From positions 372,001 to 436,000 of the forward strand of contig CAVRGW010000005.1 of the NCBI GenBank assembly GCA_963720885.1: a stretch of 64,000 bases of DNA. Direction: 5' to 3'. The translations under genes were made by a program, and so were the position numbers. This stretch comes from DATLLN01 sp963720885 (GTDB taxonomy: Bacteria; Actinomycetota; Thermoleophilia; Gaiellales; JAICJC01). Positions 59,299 to 64,000 of this stretch are shown here, in pieces (position 1 is the stretch's first letter; each line of letters opens with the position of its first letter). The notes below the pieces were generated by a model. The model saw only the letters and a program-made list of their open reading frames with translations, searched no databases and had not been told where the DNA came from.

Positions 59299-60572
59299 GT
59301 GGCGGCTCCTTCCTGCAGCGGTGCGTCCGTCGGCGCCTGCTCGGCCCGCACCTCGGCCGAGCGGGCGTGTGCGATCAGGCCCTCGGCCCGTGCGAGGGCG
59401 GCCAGCGGGGCGGCGAGCGCCGCCGCCGCGTCCGCCGGGATCTCGATGATCTCCTGTGTCCGCAGGAAGATCGACGGCGTCAGCCCCGACGCGAACCGGG
59501 CGTTGCCGGCCGTGGGCAGGATGTGGTTCGAGCCGGCGATGTAGTCGCCGTAGGCGGTGCCGGACATCGGGCCGACGAAGATCGCGCCGGCGTTCGTCAC
59601 CCGCTCCAGCAACAGCTCGGACCGGCTGACGGCGAGCTGCAGATGCTCGGGCGCGTAGGCGTTGACGAAGGCGACCGCCGTGTCCAGGTCGTCCGCCTCG
59701 ACCACCGAAACCGATCCGGCATCCTCGAGCGCCGCCTCGATGGCGTCGATCACGTCCGGGTCGGTGCTGAGCAGGATCGATCGCGAGCCCGACCCGTGCT
59801 CGGCCTGCGCGCGCAGGTCCCAGGCGATGATCTCGGCGTGCGCGGCGTCGTCGGCGAGCACGATCAGCTCGCTCGGCCCTGCCAGAGACTCGATCCCGAC
59901 CTCGCCGAACAGCAGGCGCTTGGCCTCCTCGACATAGGCGTTGCCGGGGCCGACGATCAGATCGACGGCGCGGATGCTCTCGGTGCCCAGCGCCATCGCG
60001 GCGATCGCCTGCGCGCCGCCGATCGCGTAGACCTCCTCGATCCCCAGCAGATGCAGCGCGGCCAGCACCGTGCGGTCGGGGAGCCCGTCCGGGCCAGGTG
60101 GCGAGCAGACCGCGATACCGTCGACGCCGGCGACCTGCGCCGGTACGACGCCCATGATGGCGCTCGACGGGTATGCCGCGCGGCCACCCGGCACGTACAG
60201 CCCGACGCGGCCGACCGGCACCTGGCGGGTGGCGACGATCTGGCCGTGGGGCAGCACCTCGCGGGTGGCGGCCGGCATCGAGGCCGCCGCCGTCTGCCGG
60301 AGGTTGGCGGCCAGCAGCTGGATCGCCTCGCGCACGGTCGGGGCGACGAGCCCCAGGGCAGACTCCAGCTCGGACTGGGGCACGCGGGCGTCGTCGACGT
60401 CGACGCCGTCGAGCCGCCGGGTCAGGCGCCGCACCGCCTCGTCGCCGCCCTCGCGCACCATTCCGACCACGTCCGCGACCGCGCCGCGCACCTGCTCACG
60501 GTCCTCCGGCGTTGGCCGCAGGCCGCGGACCGCGCTGTCAACGTCCGCTGACGTAATCGTCAACCGATCCAC
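59295..60572 (-). CDS. hisD: Histidinol dehydrogenase
   Basis: 425 residues. VGRVGLYVPGGRAAYPSSAIMG, VDLIVGPGNAYVEEAKRLL, IESLAGPSELIVLADD, DLRAQAEHGSGSRSILL and GTAYGDYIAGSNHILPT complete the NAD and zinc sites. It makes histidine from histidinol. No other his genes are near. GTG 60572 with TACACT 6 nt upstream, so the start is leaderless. Confidence 0.96.
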   Translation of the reverse strand: MDRLTITSADVDSAVRGLRPTPEDREQVRGAVADVVGMVREGGDEAVRRLTRRLDGVDVDDARVPQSELESALGLVAPTVREAIQLLAANLRQTAAASMPAATREVLPHGQIVATRQVPVGRVGLYVPGGRAAYPSSAIMGVVPAQVAGVDGIAVCSPPGPDGLPDRTVLAALHLLGIEEVYAIGGAQAIAAMALGTESIRAVDLIVGPGNAYVEEAKRLLFGEVGIESLAGPSELIVLADDAAHAEIIAWDLRAQAEHGSGSRSILLSTDPDVIDAIEAALEDAGSVSVVEADDLDTAVAFVNAYAPEHLQLAVSRSELLLERVTNAGAIFVGPMSGTAYGDYIAGSNHILPTAGNARFASGLTPSIFLRTQEIIEIPADAAAALAAPLAALARAEGLIAHARSAEVRAEQAPTDAPLQEGAAT

Positions 60573-60578
60573 GTGGGA

Positions 60579-60584
60579 AGTGTA
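60579..60584 (-). promoter_or_regulatory. -10 element (TACACT) of hisD-ridA
   Basis: TACACT on the minus strand ends 6 nt before GTG 60572. Confidence 0.6.
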
Positions 60585-60632
60585 GGGCGTCCGGAGCCTG
60601 ATTGGTTGCCCACTACAGGGTTTTCCCGCATA

Positions 60633-61991
60633 GTGGAGGCACTCCCCCGGCCCATCTGGGCAACGAAAGGCGACCCCGTCACCGACCGCGATACTGCGCA
60701 TCTGCTCTTCGCGCTGGCGCTGCTCCTGATCAGCGCCCATACGTTCGGCTACCTGTTCGCGCGCATGCGCCAGCCCCAGGTGATCGGCGAGATCGTGGGC
60801 GGCCTGGTGCTCGGCCCGACGCTGCTGGGCAGAATCTGGCCGGAGGCGTACCACTGGCTCTTCCCGCCGGACGGCGTGACCCACGACGTGCTCATGGCCG
60901 TGTACCAGCTGGGCCTGCTGTTGCTGATGTTCACCGCGGGGACGCAGATGAAGGGCCTGGTGCACCGGGGCTCGGCGCGCGCGGTGGCCGCGATCTCGGT
61001 CGCCGGCCTGCTGGTGCCGTTCGCCGCGGGCCTGGCGCTGTTCGCGGCCGTCGACCTCAGCCGGTACGAGGGCGCGGCCAAGGATCACACGGCGCTGGCG
61101 CTGGTGTTCTCGATCGCCATCGCCGTCACCAGCATCCCCGTGATCTCGCGGATCATGCTCGACCTGGGGTTGCTGCAGACCCGGTTCGCCCGCATCGTGC
61201 TGACCGTCGCGGTGATCGAGGACATCGTGCTCTACGTGGTGCTGGCCGTCGCCATCGGGCTGGTCTCGACGCCCGGCACCGTCCCCTTCGGATTGGCCGG
61301 TGGGCTCGGGCTCGAGCCGGGGACGGCGGCCAACGACGTCTACCACACCATCGCCGCCGTGGGCGTGCTCGGCCTGGCGCTGGCCTTCGGCCCGCGGGCC
61401 TACGCCCGGCTGCTCGAGACTCGCGCGAACCTGGTCGTCAAGCGCAGCCCGATCGGGTTCCAGCTGGTGGTCATGCTGACCCTCAGCGCAGCCTGCCTGC
61501 TGCTCGGCATCGTGCCCCTGTTCGGCGCATTCCTGGCGGGCATCATCGTGGCCACGGCGCCAGGGCAGCGCGAAGCGGACGCCCGCGAGGAGCTGAGCCA
61601 CGTCTCGCTGGGCTTCTTCATCCCCGCGTACTTCGCGATCGTCGGTCTCCAGCTCGACCTGATCGGCGGCTTCGACCTGGTCTTCTTCCTCGGCTTCCTG
61701 GCCTTCGCCTGCGCGGCCAAGGCGGCGTCGGTGTTCGCCGCCGCCCGGATGGCCGGCGAGTCCCAGTCCAGCGCCGTCAACCTCGCGGTGGCACTGAACG
61801 CCCGCGGCGGGCCGGGCATCGTGCTCGCGTCGACGGCGTACGCGGCCGGCATCGTCGACGAGCGGTTCTACGCGTGCCTGGTCATGCTCTCCATCGTGAC
61901 GTCGCTGATGGCCGGCACCTGGCTGGAGCGCACGATCAGGTCGCCGGCCGCAGCGGACGAGCGCTCAGGCGCCGTCGCCCGCCCCACGTAG
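60633..61991 (+). CDS. Cation/proton antiporter, CPA2 (KefB/NapA-like)
   Basis: 452 residues from the GTG at 60633, about 12 membrane helices. Features are MRQPQVIGEIVGGLVLGPTLLG, a GLLLLMFTAGTQM helix, ALVFSIAIAVTSIPVISRIMLDLG and AVIEDIVLYVVLA (conserved acidic residue), which place it in the Na+/H+ exchanger family CPA2. C-terminal RCK/TrkA domain absent, so unlike KefC it lacks a nucleotide gate. The N-terminal start is uncertain (no ATG; GTG 60633 is the only candidate before the first helix). Divergent from hisD. Confidence 0.85.
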   Translation: MEALPRPIWATKGDPVTDRDTAHLLFALALLLISAHTFGYLFARMRQPQVIGEIVGGLVLGPTLLGRIWPEAYHWLFPPDGVTHDVLMAVYQLGLLLLMFTAGTQMKGLVHRGSARAVAAISVAGLLVPFAAGLALFAAVDLSRYEGAAKDHTALALVFSIAIAVTSIPVISRIMLDLGLLQTRFARIVLTVAVIEDIVLYVVLAVAIGLVSTPGTVPFGLAGGLGLEPGTAANDVYHTIAAVGVLGLALAFGPRAYARLLETRANLVVKRSPIGFQLVVMLTLSAACLLLGIVPLFGAFLAGIIVATAPGQREADAREELSHVSLGFFIPAYFAIVGLQLDLIGGFDLVFFLGFLAFACAAKAASVFAAARMAGESQSSAVNLAVALNARGGPGIVLASTAYAAGIVDERFYACLVMLSIVTSLMAGTWLERTIRSPAAADERSGAVARPT

Positions 61992-62588
61992 CGCCCACGC
62001 TTCGGCGGCGGCACGCATGGCGGCGACCGCGGGCACCCGGGCAACGGTCGCCGGGTCGACCTCGCATCCGGCCGGCGGACGCAAGAAGGTGACGTGCTCG
62101 GCGACGGGCAGCCGGCCCAGCCGTTCACGGGCGGAGACGGTCAGCTCGTCACGCGGGCGCTGCGCGTTGGGCAGGAGCACTCGGCGTATCCACTCGGAGA
62201 AGCCGGAGGCGATCGGCTCCGGCTCCATGCTGAAGGCGTCGAGCCGGAAGACGGTGCCGCCGCCGGCGTCGCCCCGGTAGGCGTACTGGTCGCCCCAACC
62301 GGTCTCCCCGAAGCACAGCCAGCCGTCGGCGCGACCGCTCCATGCCTGCTTCCAGAGGCCGGGATCGTTCCAGGCTTGCAGGTCGATCCCGGCGCGTGGG
62401 CCGATGCCGAACACGCGGAAGTACCCGCCGTACGCCTCGACGCCGTTCGACCGCGCAAGCAGGCGCATGTGCTCGAGCGGCAGGCTCACGGACATCGCCT
62501 CGGGAGAGAACATGTCGAGGGGTTCGTGGAGCGTCACCGCCCCGTCGACGGCGAGATCGACAAGGTCGGCAAGCGCTGTCGCGCTCAC
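61965..62588 (-). CDS. SMI1/KNR4 (SUKH)-like protein, uncertain
   Basis: 207 residues, cytosolic. LPLEHMRLLARSNGVEAYGGYFRVFG and WLCFGETGWGDQYAYRGD resemble SUKH-fold pattern (LLxxNGxx...FG, WGDxYAYR), but the match is from memory. SUKH proteins are often toxin immunity proteins or regulators. The GTG start at 62588 overlaps the murA stop (GTGA), and its end overlaps the antiporter end by 27 nt on the other strand. Confidence 0.55.
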   Translation of the reverse strand: MSATALADLVDLAVDGAVTLHEPLDMFSPEAMSVSLPLEHMRLLARSNGVEAYGGYFRVFGIGPRAGIDLQAWNDPGLWKQAWSGRADGWLCFGETGWGDQYAYRGDAGGGTVFRLDAFSMEPEPIASGFSEWIRRVLLPNAQRPRDELTVSARERLGRLPVAEHVTFLRPPAGCEVDPATVARVPAVAAMRAAAEAWALRGAGDGA

Positions 62589-63895
62589 CCGTTCGTCCGC
62601 TCGATCCTCGCGCCGAGGGCGCGCAGCCGATCGTCGATCCGCTCGTAGCCGCGGTCGATCTGCCCCACGTTGCCGATCCGGCTCGTCCCCTCGGCGCACA
62701 GGCTGGCGATCAGCATCGCCATCCCGGCGCGGATGTCGGGGCTCTCCATCCGGTATGCGTACAGCTTCGCGGGGCCGGTGATTACCGCGCGGTGGGGATC
62801 GCAGAGGATGATCCGCGCGCCCATCGACACCAGCTTGTCGGTGAAGACCAGCCGGTTCTCGAACATCTTCTCGAAGATCAGCACGGTGCCGGTTGCCTGG
62901 GTGGCCACCGCGACGGCGATAGACGTCAGGTCGGCCGGGAACATCGGCCACGGCCCGTCCTCGATCTTCGGGATCTGGTCGTGCAGGTCGTCGACGATCC
63001 GCAGCGGCTGGTCGGGCCGGACGTGCACGCGGTCGCCGTCGCACTCGATGTCGACGCCCAGCCGGTGGAAGGTGTGGCGGATCGCCCGCAGATGCTCGAC
63101 GGCTGCGTCCTCGATCACCAGGTCGCCGCCGGTGACGGCGGCCAGCCCGATGAACGACGCGACCTCGATGTGGTCGGCGCCGATCCGGTGCGAACAGCCG
63201 CGCAGCTCCTTCGCGCCGTGGATGGTCAGCACGTTCGAGCCGATGCCGTCGACGTGCGCGCCCATTCCCGTCAGCAGGCGGCACAGATCCTGCACGTGCG
63301 GCTCGCAGGCAGCATTCACGATCGTTGTCTCGCCGGACGCCAGCGAGGCTGCCATCAGCGCGTTCTCGGTACCGGTCACGGACGCCTCGTCCAGGTACAC
63401 CTCGGCGCCGCGCAGCCCGTTGGGGGCGCGCAGGCGGTACTCGCGGCCGACGCCGACCTCGGCCCCCAGCGCTGCCAGCGCCATCAGGTGGGTGTCGACG
63501 CGGCGGCGGCCGATCACGTCGCCGCCCGGCGGCGGGACGTCGGCCGCACCGAAGCGCGCGAGCAGCGGACCGGCGAACAGGATCGACGCGCGGATCCGCT
63601 CGCACAGCTCCGGGTCGAGCTTGGTGCTGGTCACGTCGCTCGCCCACACGCGCACGGTGTTCTGGCCCAGCCACTCGACATCGACACCGAGCGCAACGAT
63701 CAGCTCGATCATCTCCTCGACGTCCCGGATGCGCGGGACGTTCTCGAGGGTCACCGGGTCGGCGGTCAGCAGACAGGCTGCGAGGATGGGGAGAGCGGCG
63801 TTCTTGTTGCCCGCCGGCCGCACGGTGCCCGAGAGGGGCGTGCCGCCCTCGATCAGGAAGGATTCCACGGTGTCAGCTCGGGTTGCGATCGCCAT
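62585..63895 (-). CDS. murA: UDP-N-acetylglucosamine 1-carboxyvinyltransferase with Asp in place of catalytic Cys
   Basis: 436 residues, EPSP-synthase fold: LSGTVRPAGNKNAALPILAACLL (Lys-Asn pair binds UDP-GlcNAc), VTGTENALMAASLA, SIAVAVATQATGTVLIFEKMFENRL. The loop that normally reads PGGC(T/A)IG reads PPPGGDVIGRR, so residue 126 is Asp (codon GTC at 63518-63520 on the plus strand). It starts peptidoglycan synthesis by adding enolpyruvate; Asp at this place causes fosfomycin resistance in Mycobacterium tuberculosis and Chlamydia. TACCCT ends 6 nt before the ATG. Confidence 0.95.
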   Translation of the reverse strand: MAIATRADTVESFLIEGGTPLSGTVRPAGNKNAALPILAACLLTADPVTLENVPRIRDVEEMIELIVALGVDVEWLGQNTVRVWASDVTSTKLDPELCERIRASILFAGPLLARFGAADVPPPGGDVIGRRRVDTHLMALAALGAEVGVGREYRLRAPNGLRGAEVYLDEASVTGTENALMAASLASGETTIVNAACEPHVQDLCRLLTGMGAHVDGIGSNVLTIHGAKELRGCSHRIGADHIEVASFIGLAAVTGGDLVIEDAAVEHLRAIRHTFHRLGVDIECDGDRVHVRPDQPLRIVDDLHDQIPKIEDGPWPMFPADLTSIAVAVATQATGTVLIFEKMFENRLVFTDKLVSMGARIILCDPHRAVITGPAKLYAYRMESPDIRAGMAMLIASLCAEGTSRIGNVGQIDRGYERIDDRLRALGARIERTNG

Positions 63896-63901
63896 GTCGA
63901 C

Positions 63902-63907
63902 AGGGTA
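63902..63907 (-). promoter_or_regulatory. -10 element (TACCCT) of murA
   Basis: TACCCT on the minus strand ends 6 nt before ATG 63895 (spacer GTCGAC). Confidence 0.6.
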
Positions 63908-63948
63908 GCCCCATTCGATGCCGGCGCGGACGGTCCTGCCTGGGGTGC

Positions 63949-63954
63949 TATCCT
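63949..63954 (+). promoter_or_regulatory. -10 element (TATCCT) for the gene at the right edge
   Basis: TATCCT ends 9 nt before ATG 63964, divergent from the murA promoter. Confidence 0.5.
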
Positions 63955-63963
63955 CGCCGGCCG

Positions 63964-64000
63964 ATGGCGGACGACCTGGTGCACGACCGCGACGCGGCCT
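63964..64000 (+). CDS. Start of an unidentified gene (truncated by the window end)
   Basis: ATG followed by MADDLVHDRDAA and then the window ends. The upstream TATCCT and divergent position from murA support a real gene start; nothing about its function can be said from 12 codons. Confidence 0.5.
   Translation, partial: MADDLVHDRDAA

Noticed and set aside
56563..59544. A 993-codon plus-strand frame opposite the CCA enzyme
   Set aside because: Same reason: antisense shadow in GC-rich DNA.
59295..61601. A longer minus-strand version of hisD extending to 61601
   Set aside because: The upstream part overlaps the antiporter antisense and lacks His-dehydrogenase similarity; TACACT fixes the start at 60572.

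Overview
The window is about 64 kb of very GC-rich DNA from an actinobacterium (Actinomycetota). DivIVA, SepF and the ylm-type division cluster, an Asp-type MurA and many leaderless genes fit that phylum. Gene order and content make a Thermoleophilia-like lineage (Gaiellales or Solirubrobacterales) my best guess, but that is inference. I see no rRNA, tRNA, CRISPR array, integrase, transposase or prophage. It looks like core chromosome with accessory patches.

Layout. 1-860: 5' part of a glutamate-cysteine-ligase-type enzyme, a tiny membrane protein, and a REP-like palindrome pair around a large hairpin. 858-5221: overlapping signalling operon of sensor kinase, receiver, HEAT-repeat membrane protein and membrane glycosyltransferase. 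5296-9409: t6A tRNA-modification operon (tsaE, tsaB, rimI, tsaD) with a uracil-DNA glycosylase upstream and glutaredoxin and rex downstream. 11435-13751: DUF2520, panC, panB. 13773-29421: accessory zone with glyoxalases, GNATs, an SPFH protein, an FAD-enzyme/kinase fusion, the DUF2182/DUF1326 pair, three proteins sharing one TPR tail, Nudix proteins, an MFS exporter, a crotonase and a secreted metalloprotease. It also holds gene relics and short repeats. 29439-39632: uvrA (riddled with indels), PilZ, PH-domain protein, uvrB, a methyltransferase and dnaE (one indel). 39912-49037: ispG, GNAT, rseP, dxr, cdsA, uppS, then frr, pyrH, tsf and rpsB. 49183-55340: rluD, lspA, divIVA, yggT, proC, sepF, two cupins, yggS, pgeF. 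55337-64000: an unknown protein, a DHH-CBS-CCA nucleotidyltransferase, ridA, hisD, a cation/proton antiporter, a small cytosolic protein, murA, and the first codons of another gene.

How it works together. Most genes sit in 4-nt-overlapping (ATGA/GTGA/TTGA) operons, so translational coupling is the rule inside them. Operon heads usually show a -10-like TANNNT hexamer only 6-10 nt before the start codon and no Shine-Dalgarno, which indicates leaderless mRNAs; this decides several starts (for example dxr). The isoprenoid/envelope string (ispG, dxr, uppS, cdsA, rseP), the translation string (rpsB, tsf, pyrH, frr) and the division string (divIVA, sepF, yggT, yggS) are classical neighbourhoods.

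Quality caveat. Single-base indels break uvrA (about 17 sites), dnaE, the uracil-DNA glycosylase and tsaE, and possibly one Nudix gene. Outside uvrA they look like ordinary sequence errors; their density in uvrA is abnormal and is reported as a finding. All functional calls are from reading the sequence; no database search was possible.
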